NCBI GenBank assembly: GCA_019155205.2
Contig: JAHNZQ020000181.1
Coordinates: forward strand, 686,903-750,902
Reading direction: 5' to 3'
DNA length: 64,000 bases
From: Gracilaria vermiculophylla
Lineage: Eukaryota > Rhodophyta > Florideophyceae > Gracilariales > Gracilariaceae
Shown here: one piece after another, positions 51,339 to 62,080 of the stretch
Position numbering within the stretch: the stretch's first letter is position 1
How the letters are laid out: every line of letters starts with the position of its first letter
Made by a program: the position numbers and the translations under genes
Notes under the pieces: generated by a model
Databases searched by the model: none
What the model was told of the DNA's origin: nothing
What the model saw: the letters and a program-made list of their open reading frames with translations, nothing else

Positions 51339-51902
51339 TGTTGGATGAAGTACCTGTGCTGTCACTGACAACTAAATGTTCCACGGGACCATGAGCTGTG
51401 TTGGAAGTTGAATCTGTGTGGTACACCTGTGCAGGTGTGCTACTCGGCACGTTGTTCACTACCATATGGTTTCCAGGTGTACACATTGCAAACTCAGCTT
51501 AATGTACACCAGATATGGTTTAGTGTAATGTGCCTTGTCATGGTAACTATACACACACATTGCTGTATGGACACGAGTGGTGGCGGAATACAGAGAGTGT
51601 AAGGTGGTTGAGTGAATTTTTGCACTGTCATGGTCTCGTGAGTGTACGGAACTGTCATGCCTTGTTGTGCCTTGCTGTAGTTAGAATTATTGAATTGTGG
51701 CTAGTACATTTATGTCATGCTACAATATGATTGGTAGTATTGAGTGTCTCGCCTTTGTAGTGTAATTTCTGATGCAGCCTAGTCGATGCGACAGAACCAC
51801 TATATAAGTCGTGGTCGAGGCACCTCCAAGTATATCCAAGCCAGAGCTGACGAACATTCTTAATATCCCTCCAACCTTCCCTTACCCCTCTGACCTCCAA
51901 TA
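51339..51902 (+). mobile_element. Solo LTR (family L) with intact GATCC target duplication
   Basis: 564 bp, starts TGTTGG and ends CCAATA, flanked on both sides by GATCC (51334-51338 and 51903-51907). It is related along its length to the LTR at 56622-57290: shared CACTGA, AATGTTCC, CACTGTCATG, CTTGTTGTGCCTTG, TTGAATTGTGGC, ACTATATAAG. A TATA-like ACTATATAAG sits near 51,800. It formed by recombination between the LTRs of a complete element. Confidence 0.85.
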
Positions 51903-52283
51903 GATCCTACGACTGCTGAAAACTTTAATTGCCTCTAAACAACAAACGAAAGCGTTCGAAACGACCTGTAATGCTGTTGCAATAGTCGCGGACCAAAGAA
52001 ACATAACCGATAGCCCTATCCTTTAGGAGCAAACATTATATGGTTTTTCTTGGTGTAGGAAAGCGCAGCGCAAGAATCACAAACAACAGATGACTACAAA
52101 ATGAGAAGTTCGAAGCAGTTTATCGACAGCCTACTTTCGAAAACTGAGCGAATGCGGACAAATAAGGGACGTGGCGTCGCGTACAGCAATGACATGAATG
52201 TAGCACCGAGCGGTCGAGAGGAGAGAGGGCTGTTAGTTCTACCGAACGCTTACAGGCGTGCAAAGCGGAGACGAACGTCTTAA

Positions 52284-53161
52284 GAGCATCTCCACCAGCA
52301 CCTCTACTTTTGGAGCAAACATTTAACCAACTGTACAAATGTAAAGTTGTCATTGATGGCTTCAAGAATGATTTTTTGTTCATTTGATCAAGATCGTTCG
52401 ATCTCCAACGGTCTGGAGAGTTCTTTTGCTTTTTAACGTACTTCCCCCAGGATTCTTGAACGCTGAGGCGCGCTCCTGCTTCGCATGCTCCCTAGTGGTT
52501 GAGAAACACCGCTGCTCCACTCTTTCCAGCGTCCGCCGCAACATGGTTCTTCCTAAACTTGCGCCAACTGGCGCCACAGTTGCAGCGCACCCAAAGTGCG
52601 GTTGCTTAAACCAGCCTGCAGACCGACCAACAAGCCCAAACAATGTTCCTCCTCTTTCACTTTACAGACGTTTTCCACTACCAAGCTGTCATGCTCAGTC
52701 TCCCTACAACATATCTTTAAACTATATCTTTGTCTTCAGCTGGTGTGAATCTAGTGCCTCTAGGAGTCCTTTTCCTGTTGGTCAGTGAGCTGCTGTTGGA
52801 TGGAGTTTGTGCGTTATCCATTGGACTGTGTGAGAGGCAGTGCCTTTTTTGTTGCTGTACTTGCTCGTTAGCCTGGTTTGGATATGTCTTGGATATAGTG
52901 TGTGCGGATCTGCAACTACTCACTAGCGTATGGGTATTCTGGCGCGAACTGTGATGATAGGAGCCCTATTGGACAACACCACGTGGATGACTCTTTGCTC
53001 TGGGGGTCTATATTTCAGGTTCATACATTCAGAATTTAAACCTTCTACTTGATTTTGTGCACCCTTGTTTGTTTGTTTGTTGCACCGGTAGAGATATATG
53101 GAGCGCATCAAATAACCAAATATGATATTTGGATTTTTTGATGGCATTGGAGGAGATGCTC
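52284..53161. mobile_element. PIF/Harbinger-type MITE, 878 bp
   Basis: Ends are inverted: left GAGCATCTCCACCA, right (reverse complement) GAGCATCTCCTCCA. Both are flanked by the trinucleotide TAA (52281-52283 and 53162-53164), the 3-bp duplication expected of PIF/Harbinger elements. No transposase frame is present inside, so it is non-autonomous. Interior ORFs have no known motif. Confidence 0.75.
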
Positions 53162-53544
53162 TAAGAAACCCGAGCGGTGCGTATCATATGGCACGATATT
53201 AGTATGACGAAGACATACGTACGGGGTGCTTGCCTGCTTACTCGGGGTAGGGGCGACGTGAGCTTACGAAGTAGTGGAGTCACCAAACACCTTACAGTAG
53301 AGTTACCTACTATGCACTGCCTACTGTACTACTGCACAACCGACTGGGCGTTCCACGTATGCGTTCACCATAGCTGGGCCATCTTCCAGCATTCCGAAAC
53401 GTTTTCCACGTGTGAGGATATGTGCGCACGCACGCGCCGCCATGCCAACAATTGACACGCGGTAAACCGACGTACCTCCGCTTCGTTGCGCGCTGCACCG
53501 TTACACGTTGCCTCTCGATGTGGTTCACCATGTTTGTAAACATA

Positions 53545-53845
53545 TGGGCTACATGCGCAATACTCTCCTGTGACACAGGGTACACAGCTCACCATTTGAA
53601 TAATCAACAAGCCCCCTCGCCCTGTACTTCCTTACAGAACGAGACGTCGAGCTTACACTATCCAATTTTGGACTACGGCTGTGCACCTGTACACTTTCTT
53701 AGGCTCAGGTCACTTCTGGGAGTCGAACCCAGGGTCCTAGTCTTAAGCTGCGCCCATAATCTGTTGGTAAACAGATGACCCATATGCGCTATACTCTCTA
53801 GTGACACAAGGCGCACAGTTCACCATTTGAACTATCAACATATCA
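53545..53845. repeat. Direct repeats flanking a tRNA-like sequence
   Basis: 53,548-53,612 and 53,777-53,842 are similar (ATGGGCTACATGCGCAATAC / ATGACCCATATGCGCTATAC, then CTCTCxxGTGACACA, CACAGxTCACCATTTGAA). The tRNA-like stretch lies just inside the right copy. Confidence 0.6.
53708..53780 (-). tRNA. tRNA-Leu(UAA)-like relic or tRNA-derived SINE head
   Basis: On the minus strand, 73 bases. A 5' GGTCA pairs with a 3' TGACC. A perfect T-arm (CTGGG-TTCGACT-CCCAG) is followed by the acceptor end. The loop CTTAAGA would place UAA as anticodon. The anticodon stem pairs poorly, one extra base follows the T-stem and the long variable arm of tRNA-Leu is missing, so it is not a functional tRNA as read. 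The position of the B box supports an RNA polymerase III origin. Confidence 0.35.
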
Positions 53846-53849
53846 CACC

Positions 53850-55690
53850 ACGCATGCCGCATGGCGTTTTCCATTGCCCACGAACTCGCGTTTCCGCCTC
53901 GGTATACGTCACTAGCCGACCGGTTTCACTATACCACACTTTGCAATGATCGTATATGGCAGCAATAACGACCGTTTATGTACAGTACGTAGCTTCAGTG
54001 GCTCGGAAAGAGGCGAAATCAATACTTTGAAGTGACTCCGATGAAGGTGAAGGACCTTCGTTTGCTCATAATAGACCTTTCGGAAACGAAGGTGATCCAC
54101 AAGAATTATAAGAACAACACTTTTAGAATACAATTTGTAGCGTCAGCAGTGATCGCTGGTTCAAGTGCGGCTTTTCCGCAAAGTAAGAGAGTGTTTCTCA
54201 CATACTCAAAGCATTGGTGGATCTGACAACCCGGGGTGTATCAGAAGCCTATGCTTGTTAGACAGGTTGCCAACTATGTAGGCCTACTTGGTTGTGCTTA
54301 CCACGGCGCATTCGCACATATTTTTTTCGTATATTTCCAGATTTATTTCTTTAATTTTAACATCGCTGCTTATACCTAGCCTAACGCCGGCGGTGCTTGC
54401 CTAGTAAACAGAGAGGAGAAACCTCGATACTTGAGTTTCTACATCTCTGACCCTTAACTGGATCTCCGGAGAAGCAATATTTCAGTGCGGGCCAATATCC
54501 CGGTTTTCACGCAGGTTCTCAACACCGGCGCTTCGGCATCACTGACAAAGGCTTCTTGTCTCCTTTTCGTGCTCTCATGTTGCGCGTCTCGTTCCTACTT
54601 TGGGGTTGTTTTGTGGACACCCGCCGTGCTAGGGAGCGACCTTTTGGCCGTAGTGGGTATACCACACAAATTACTGACAGAGAAAAAAGGCGTGTGGTCA
54701 GAGGAAACTACAGCTCGAAACTTTTCTTATAAGATCAAGTCACGAAAAGTAAAGGCCATCCGTCCCGCTGAGCAAAATGTGGATTATAAGTCATAAAAGA
54801 ATAAAAGTGCAAACGCGAAGAAAAAGGGCTTGCAGGAACGGCAAAATGCTCAAATCTATCAAATAAATGCACAGACTATGAGTCTAAACGCAGCACCGGC
54901 AAGCGCTGCAGCTGCAGCCCGGAAAGCAGAACAATTTGGTGCTTTTCTCTCTCTTTACGCTCAAGAAGAAATCTATCCGTTTCAAATATCGTTTTTGTGA
55001 TACCGGCGTTGGATATGGTTTCGAAACTCGAGATAGGTAAATCATTACTTGCTAATTATGAACTGGAGTCAGATGAAAATGATGAAACCACAATTAACAA
55101 CGCCGATGTACGCCAAAAAATGGCAGAAGGCCAGCACCAGCAGGCAGTCTGAATTTACATATCTACATGGATAGGCTTTGCTCATCTAGAGCTGAATGAT
55201 TTCGCTCTAAGAGTTTCGTAAGATGACACATTTTGTTCTCGAGATACTATCCTTTTTCCTTCCACAACAACATCTTTCTGCACATTCTTTTTTCTTTACA
55301 TCTTCTGAAAACCCACATGCGCGGCAGCAATATCTTTGCAAAGCATCTACTGAGGGTCACATTCTGCTGTACACATGAAGCACACATGAGAGCCAGAAAC
55401 CCATATCGACACTTTGCTCATGGTGTTCGCCGGCAGGTGATAAATATTCCGCTGTAAAATCAAATCCGCTTTATCAATAGGAGGCATTACAACACCGGCA
55501 ACATTGAACTCAAAATAGTACCCAGGCACTAAGAAACTAATACGCTGATACTCTGCAGCATACTCCGATACATAGACGAGCTCAAAGTCGATAAGGCCCT
55601 TCCAACACCGAAATGCTCACATGGGACACAACGGTTCCAAAAGGTAAAAAGCTGAGACTCCGTTCAACGCTTGGATTGGGAGCAGCGCTA
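53850..55690. other. Repeat-like DNA, one retropepsin-like scrap
   Basis: An ORF at 54485-54796 begins with VLNTGASASLTKASCL, which resembles a retropepsin active site (D-T-G-A-S with Asp changed to Asn). It may be a retroelement fragment. 54,375-54,400 (ACGCCGGCGGTGC) is near-identical to pieces of the 4.2/22.7 kb repeat. Nothing else recognised. Confidence 0.3.
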
Positions 55691-56621
55691 GCACTTGGAA
55701 TCATTCTCTCCAACAGCACGCATTAAACTTGGTTTTGAGATTCATCGTGATCGATCCAAGACACTGCTCTATCTCACACAGTCTGGGTACAGAGAAAAGG
55801 TCCTTGAACAGTTTGGAATGTTACAGTCAAAGACAGTTGACAATCCCATGGACTCCGGTGTGGACAGACCTAACTCAATTTTTGGATCATCTGACACACT
55901 TTCCTTATCTCCAGGTGATTGATTGGCTAAAATATCTATCCGTTGGAACTCGGCCCGACATATCTTACGCAGTGCCCAAAGTAGCCAAGTATGTCGAGAA
56001 CCCCGGAGAGGTTCACTAGAAGGCAGTCAAGCGTATTCTGCGCTACCTCAATGGCTCTTACTCCAATGCCCTATGGTTCCACTACCGATAATCATCTAAA
56101 CGGATAAGTAGACTCGGAAGGGACATGCGACACTTGCACTCGCAAATATATCAGTGGCTATGTGTCCATGATGAGTGGAGCTCCAGTGTCTTGGAGCTTG
56201 CGTCAGAAAGAAGTTATTGAATAGTCCAGTGCTGAGGCTGAGTGTGTGAGTCTTTGTTCTGGGACCAAGGAAGCGATCTGGCGTAGGTGACCTCGGAGTG
56301 ACATTGGCAACGCAAGTGATCAGCATGTGCACGAATCTGTCAGAATAATCATTCAAACCACACTTGTGTATGTGGACAACCAAGGCTGCATCGACCTCGC
56401 TCGAAACGAAGTTGTAAACAAGCCTAATATGTATATTGACACTTGCGATCACTTCACCGGAGAGGCTTTGCAGAACATGTCCATTGAGTGCAGTACTGCC
56501 CCACTGATAATATGGTTGCGGACATGCTAACCAAACCACTTGCTCGCGTTAAGCATGAGAGTTTTCGTAGTGAGTATGGACTCATGCCCCTAGAACTTTG
56601 AAGTGAGTGACAGAGGGGGGA
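55690..56621 (+). pseudogene. copia-4 RT/RNase H fragment with polypurine tract
   Basis: Plus strand, several frames: IKLGFEIHRDRSKTLLYLTQ then SGYREKVLEQFGM, VGTRPDISYAVPKVAKYVEN, KRILRYLNGSY, then YVDNQGCIDLARNEVVNKPN and ADMLTKPLARVKHESF (read across frames). These are copia RT C-terminal and RNase H blocks. AGAGGGGGGA (56612-56621) is the polypurine tract, directly followed by the LTR. Upstream domains are missing. Confidence 0.8.
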
Positions 56622-57290
56622 TGTTTGTACAGGTTCCTTTCCAGTCACTGAAAATCAAATGTTCCTTGTTGGCTAACAGCAATGCTATTTGAATAAATTG
56701 CTGGCTCTGTGCATTGTAGGCAGACTGAATTGCAGGCTGCTGGCATACGTGGACGGAAATGAAGTGGAGGCTGTTGGCGTGTGGAGGCCAACTACAGTGA
56801 CAAGCACGACTTGTGAATTTATGTACTGTCATGCTCTATTGAGTTCACGTCACTGTCATATCTTGTTGTGCCTTGATTTTATAAGCCTTACTGAATTGTG
56901 GCCAGCACATCTATTTCAGGTTCGAGTATGATTAGTAGTACTGAATGTCTCTGCTTTGTAGTTAAAGCTCCGCTCAGACGAGGTTTGCGCTACTGAGCCA
57001 CCAGATTGTTGTAGAAGCATCTAGAAGCTTCTAGGAAGCAACTAGAAACCGCTAATATCTAGAGACTTCTAGAAGGTTCTATAGAAGAAATTATGTAGAA
57101 GTATTTTATGCTTTATGATAGAAACTATTAGAAGTTCTAGAAGACTATAGAACATTTTGAGAACACTATATAAGAAAGAATTGCAGACTACGTTTGATGA
57201 ATGATAGAATTCAAGCCGAGTCATCGAGATAAATTAACAGTGCGTTTACTCAAGTTTATCCTAAGCTCTGTACTACACCTATTTACAATA
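56622..57290 (+). repeat. copia-4 LTR (family L), 669 bp
   Basis: Starts TGTTTG after the polypurine tract and ends TTACAATA before the PBS. CTATATAAG at 57166-57174 is the probable promoter TATA box. An array of TTCTAGAAG-like palindromic motifs lies at 57010-57150 and resembles heat-shock elements (nGAAnnTTCn). The ends are TG...TA, like the solo LTR at 51339. Confidence 0.8.
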
Positions 57291-57304
57291 GGTTATGGGC
57301 CCAG
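57291..57304 (+). other. Primer-binding site after the family L LTR
   Basis: GGTTATGGGCCCAG, identical to the known Drosophila copia PBS core (half tRNA-iMet primer). A PBS after this LTR means that it also served as a 5' LTR. About 200 bases of leader follow, up to 57506. Confidence 0.8.
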
Positions 57305-57506
57305 ACTACGCCTAAGTCAATCTCGTCGCTAGTACAACAGCTTCGAAGTCGGCTGTGAACTTGAAATCCGAACAACATCGTAGAAGTTCGAGGTTGTACG
57401 AAAACCATAGAATCGTACAGTACAGAAATCAGAAGTTCAAAAACCGTGCCATCAGAATCGGGCAAAACCGTCACAAACCGTCAAAAACCGTAGTCGACCG
57501 TACAGT

Positions 57507-58022
57507 TGTGAAAACACGTACAGTTCCGATGCTGATAACGAAGGAATGACGTACAACATCAACATGACACGTCCGCCGCTCACAGACTTTAGTATCCCAA
57601 GGGTCGCGTAGCATCCCTATATAAATAAAGCGTCACCACCCAGGAGACCAGAACGGACTCCCGGCAGATTCCTGTGCCGAATAACGTTGCTTGTGAGAAA
57701 GGCCCCCTCCACTGCGCAAACATGAACTTCTCACTTATGTCAGAGTCCCGGCAGATTCCTAGGCCCATAACTGTTGCTTGGGTTTCTGACATAAGTGAGA
57801 AGTTCATGTTTGCGCAGTGTAGGGGGCCTTTCTCACAAGCCACGTTATTCGGCACAGGAATCTGCCGGGAGTCCGTTCTGGTCTCCTGGATGGTGACGCT
57901 TTATTTATATAGGGATACTACGCGACCCTTGGGATACTAAAGTCTGTGAGCGGCAGACGTGTCATGTTGATGTTGTACGTCATTCCTTCGTTATCAGCAT
58001 CGGACTTGTACATGTTTTCACA
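57507..58022. repeat. Inverted-LTR palindrome (copia-2 family LTRs)
   Basis: Left arm 57507-57751 (plus orientation) and right arm 57772-58022 (minus orientation) are near-identical inverted copies of one about 250-bp LTR starting TGTGAAAAC. Each carries CTATATAAATAAAG as promoter TATA. Between them lies one PBS (57758-57771). The right arm ends at the polypurine tract of copia-2, so it is that element's 3' LTR. Confidence 0.85.
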
Positions 58023-58062
58023 CACCCCCCTGTCGCGTTAGTTACCTATACAAATTTTCCTT

Positions 58063-59888
58063 CTAATTCCAAGTCGATGAGTGATGTGTCATGCCTTTGG
58101 AGATGTCGACTGTAAAATGGCCACCTGCGAACAATTCACTGATTCTTCTGGAATGCTTTACGCTTCGCTCGGTCAATGCATATGCGATGTTCATAGATCC
58201 GGGAGTCGAAGTTATTGTATCAAGTTCTCCAGATTCGAAGGCCTCCTTAATCATTGAGACAGTCTTGCGAAGTCGAAATTCTCTACATTCGTGAAGTGTA
58301 GTGATGGTATCGAAGAGTGCTTTTGAGTCGACAAGAATACGATGAGGAATATCTACATGCGGGAAAATATTTTGCAACGTCATCTTCATATCAAAACCCT
58401 GATCTTCTGCTTCAGAGCAAGCCAGTAGTTCTGCCCCGAAGGATGAATATGTGACCCGGCGTTGTTTGGTGCTCGTCCAATAGAGGGGATGAAAAGAGGC
58501 TTTTCGTCGAAGGCTGTATTGAATCTAATCCCAGCTATCACGCCTGTTTGTCCGTATGCGTTTGAATTGCTTCCGTGAGAAGCGTCAGAAAAGCTCATCA
58601 GTGCAGCAGAGGTTACTCCAAGGGGGAATATGTATCTGATCTACGGCTGTAACTGACATATCTCCGATAGCATAGCATTGGCGTCTACTAGGTGCTTGAC
58701 CCTAAGGTCTCCTAGTTCTTGCTGCATTTTTGAGGTGATATATGACGCTTGCGGTAATACCGCGGAGCCAAGATACATAAGCGTACCGGCAAGGGAGCGG
58801 TACTGCTTGGTCTCATCTGCAGTGGTTCGGGTTTCTCTCTCTCGACGCCGAGGGCGCGAAAGTTCGATCGTTTTTAGCCTATCCATGTACGATGTCATCG
58901 AATGTGTGACGGAGCCTTCTTCATCTTGTTCAATCTCACATCCAGCGAAGGAAAGTCTACGTCAAATGCGGATTTTCCCAATCTCAAATTCCTTCTGTAG
59001 GGATTGCATGAACATGTTGATTCTTTCCTTTGTTCCAGATACTAGAAAGTCATTCACTATCTTGGCGATAATTAAAGTGATATGATCGCACTCGTCTTGT
59101 TTAACGAAGAGCTGACTGACCCCGAAAATGCGCTTTAGACCTCCTTTATCAAGAATACACGTCTCCACTCTTTTAGCCCATTGCCTACCTGCTTCTACGA
59201 TTCCGTAGGGTAGTTTAGTGAGCCTCCAAAGAGTACCTTACTTCTTCCGGAATTCAGATGCTGGTCTGACAAATATCTCCCGTAGAATAGGACCGCTCTG
59301 GAGAAAAGCACCCTTGACATCTGCCACTCCAAAGTGAAATCCGATGCATAAAGCTATGCTGATGAGGAGTCGGATGATAATCATATCTGCGTTGGAACAA
59401 TCCTTGCGGATTTCATCTTTCATACCATCTCTGTTACCGTAGGTTACGAACCTGGCTTTCAGTTTCCAAACCTGTTCTTCATCTTGTTTCACTTTGTACA
59501 CGATGTGGGAAGAGATGATATTGGCATTGGGAGAAACGGAATTTTCTGGCACCTCTTCGTACGCGTGTATCCAATTGTCATTGTGTTCTCTGTCGATGGC
59601 TTTCTTGAGTATCCATGGCGGTGCAAACGTTAATTCCCCAGCGCAGACTTGACGGGAACCGACTACTCCTTGAATGTGTTTCAATACTGCCTGTTCGTTA
59701 GAGTCCAGTTCTTGCGAATCAACGAGTTCTTGGTGCTGCATAAGGCCTTCTTTGTATTCTCCCATGTCTTTGTATACGTTCTCTTGACGTTGCATGTAAC
59801 TGGTCATTAAAGAGCCCATGGCCTCAGTCCTCATTTGTAAATCACTGTTTGATTCGGGACTGAGGGTAAGGTCTATGTAGTCTTCCAT
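58063..59888 (-). pseudogene. copia-2 reverse transcriptase and RNase H (broken)
   Basis: RT N-part (59888-59238) has IISSHIVYKVKQDEEQVWKL, RFVTYGNRDG and VADVKGAFLQSGPILREIFV. The catalytic segment (59168-58962) reads LIIAKIVNDFLVSG, where copia RT normally has Y-[VA]-D-D; one Asp is also lost here. RNase H pieces follow at 58598-58063 (MSFSDASH, VDSKALFDTI, NIAYALTE). Stops and frameshifts separate all pieces. Confidence 0.85.
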
Positions 59889-60164
59889 TCAGCCTTCACT
59901 CAGCTCACGAGGTAGAATGGAGTTCGGCCAAAGTCGCAAATCCTCGTACGCAATTTTCGAGGTATGTCGTCATCTCTTTCGTTTGAGTTCGACGTAGTGA
60001 TCTAGTGCGCGTAAGACGACACCTTCCCTCCACTCGTCAGGCTCGTTCTGCTTTGAGGATCTGTAGAAGAAGAGGACCTGGTCCCCGGGTTTTATAGACC
60101 CAGGCTCCAACGATGAATGGTTGTGAGCCTTTAGAAGCCTCTGTATTGCGCGCGTCGCTGTCTG

Positions 60165-61286
60165 TTATTGGTACGCGTCCATTAGTTCCTGCGTGACCAT
60201 TCGTCGTGGTGCTCCGAGAAGCGAAGGGGCATATCCTTTGGCGAGTTCAACTGAACTCATGAGTTTCAATCCAGTGAAGCAATTTGAGAGAAACACGGCT
60301 CTAGACAGTATTGTACTGTCGCTACCAAGCGTTTGATCTTGTTGCAGTTTCTCCAGTATCCTTTTAACTATTCCGTTCTTTCGCTCCACGATACCAGTCT
60401 TGTTATGGCGTCGCACTGGGCGCGGCTTGAATTGTATGTCACTTCCTGACAAAAATCTTCTCATATCCTGTATATTGAACTCATCGTTTACAGAGAGGGC
60501 TTCCGGTGCCCCGTGTCTGTTTAACCATTCGACTTCTAGCACTGCGATACTGGTTTGCATTTCTCGATCTCTTGTGATATTGGCTTCGGAATACCCCGTT
60601 CCGGTATCGACTATATGTAGTACCGTGTAATTCGTGCCTCGGATGACGCAGAACGTGTAGTCCAAGTGGATCTCAACGTTGAATGCCTGGTTGACGTGGT
60701 TTATCGATATTTTCTTCGAGGGGACCGGAAATCCGGAACTGATACATATCATGCAATTAGACGCGAGCTTCTTAATTTCCTCTTCTAGCTCTCGGGAACT
60801 ATGTCCGGCTCTGCGACATATTGCCATCATCTCCTCTGTTGGTGCGTGTGTCAACAGATGTAATCGCTTGGCTAGCGTCTTGGGCCGCACCTTACACACA
60901 GTCCGGGACACCAATGCTCCTACGGTTGGCACGAAGGCCAGTCTCCCTCTCGCATCAAACTTTGAGTTCCCAGAAATGTATATCGGCAGTAATTTTGATT
61001 CTGTATCCGTCGGTCGTTTCAGAGTCAACGAGGGCAGATTGGAGTCGTAATCCGTGATGCTGTATCGTTTGACGTTCATTCCTATAGTCAATGGCGAATC
61101 GTCGTCTAATAAATCGAATGTGAGCTCTACTTGCTGGTTGTTCATATCCTGTGTATACAGCGTCCATGAGCACACAATGGGTTTCGAGTCGATGCATTGA
61201 TGACTCCATTCTCGTCGATAATTCTCTCTTGGACTATAGGGCTCAAAAGGTATAGATAGGAATTCACACAACTTCATTGCTGACAA
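60165..61286 (-). pseudogene. copia-2 protease segment and integrase
   Basis: 373 codons. FDLLDDDSPLTIGMNVKRYS is the protease-region segment shared with copia-1. HLLTHAPTEEMMAICRRAGH followed by NCMICISS form the integrase zinc domain (H..H..C..C). The DDE core shows HLDYTFCVIRG (first Asp), GAPEALSVNDEFN (second Asp) and RHNKTGIVERKNGIVKRI (third, Glu in VERKN). LAKGYAPSLLGAPRRMV is the copia integrase tail. This domain has kept its catalytic residues although the element as a whole is dead. Confidence 0.85.
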
Positions 61287-61323
61287 TATTCCCCCAGAAG
61301 AAACTGGGTTACCTTCATCTAGG

Positions 61324-62080
61324 ATGGGATTCGGTTCTGAGTCCGAATCCCTTATCGAAAAAAAGGTTTTTGAAATAGAGAAGCTTAATGGAGATAATTA
61401 TTTCTCTTGAAATTTTCGCATGAAAAATTACCTTGAGAAGAAGGGATATTGGAAAGCTGTAGCAGAAGAAGAAAATAATGCTACTGCTAATGAGAAAGCA
61501 TTAATAGATATTTGTTTATCAGTCGGTGATAATCAAATAGTCTTTGTTGAGTCATGCAAAACCGGTACATAAGCCTGGAACGCCCCAGCAGAAGTGTACG
61601 AAAATAAAGGTATGTCGAACAAAATGGACACGGAGGAGCGCTTTACGTCAAATATGGCTCCACGAAGGAGAATCAGCCAAACAACATATAGAAGAATTTA
61701 AACGTCTCAAAACAAAATTAAAACAGCTCGGGGTGGATAAAACAAAAGAAGAATATATTATGATATTATTTCGTAGCTTACCAAAAAGCTATGAAAGTTT
61801 GGTTGTTATATTGGAAATTATAGTTGAAAAGCTAAGCATTGGAGAAATCCACGCTAGAATTTTGCGTGGAGACTCCAGACAAAAGTCGTCTGAAGGGCAA
61901 GAAAAATCTGGAAGTCTCGTACAGGGATAAGTCAACAATCAAAAATACAAATTTCCCTATAACTGATACTACTGTGGAAAGAAAGGGCACAAAATTGCGG
62001 ACTGTAGAAAACGCAAAAAGGATACGAAAAATTCTACACAGCCCAACGCGAGCAATACGTCCTCCGGAAATTTTTTGATG
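61324..62080 (+). pseudogene. copia-3 Gag with zinc knuckle
   Basis: ATG 61324. FEIEKLNGDNYFS, MKNYLEKKGYWKAV, LHEGESAKQHIEEFKRLKTK and IMILFRSLPKSYESLVVILE are typical copia Gag (UBN2-like) blocks. At 61,960-62,000 another frame gives YYCGKKGHKIADC, a CX2CX4HX4C-like zinc knuckle with the first Cys changed to Tyr or shifted. At least two stops and two frameshifts. Confidence 0.8.

Larger units (their letters stand above)
58023..61286 (-). mobile_element. Decayed Ty1/copia element copia-2, same clade as copia-1, gag missing
   Basis: Minus strand from 61286: protease-region segment, integrase (61286-60165), RT N-part (59888-59238), RT core (59168-58962), RT end/RNase H (58898-58063), polypurine tract GGGGGG at about 58025-58031, LTR. 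Several frameshifts and stops. Gag and the 5' LTR are absent; the sequence stops where copia-3 begins in the opposite orientation. Confidence 0.85.

Noticed and set aside
57589..57940. Two similar 88-codon ORFs on opposite strands (apparent gene pair)
   Set aside because: They are the two arms of the inverted-LTR palindrome; the ORFs are fortuitous.
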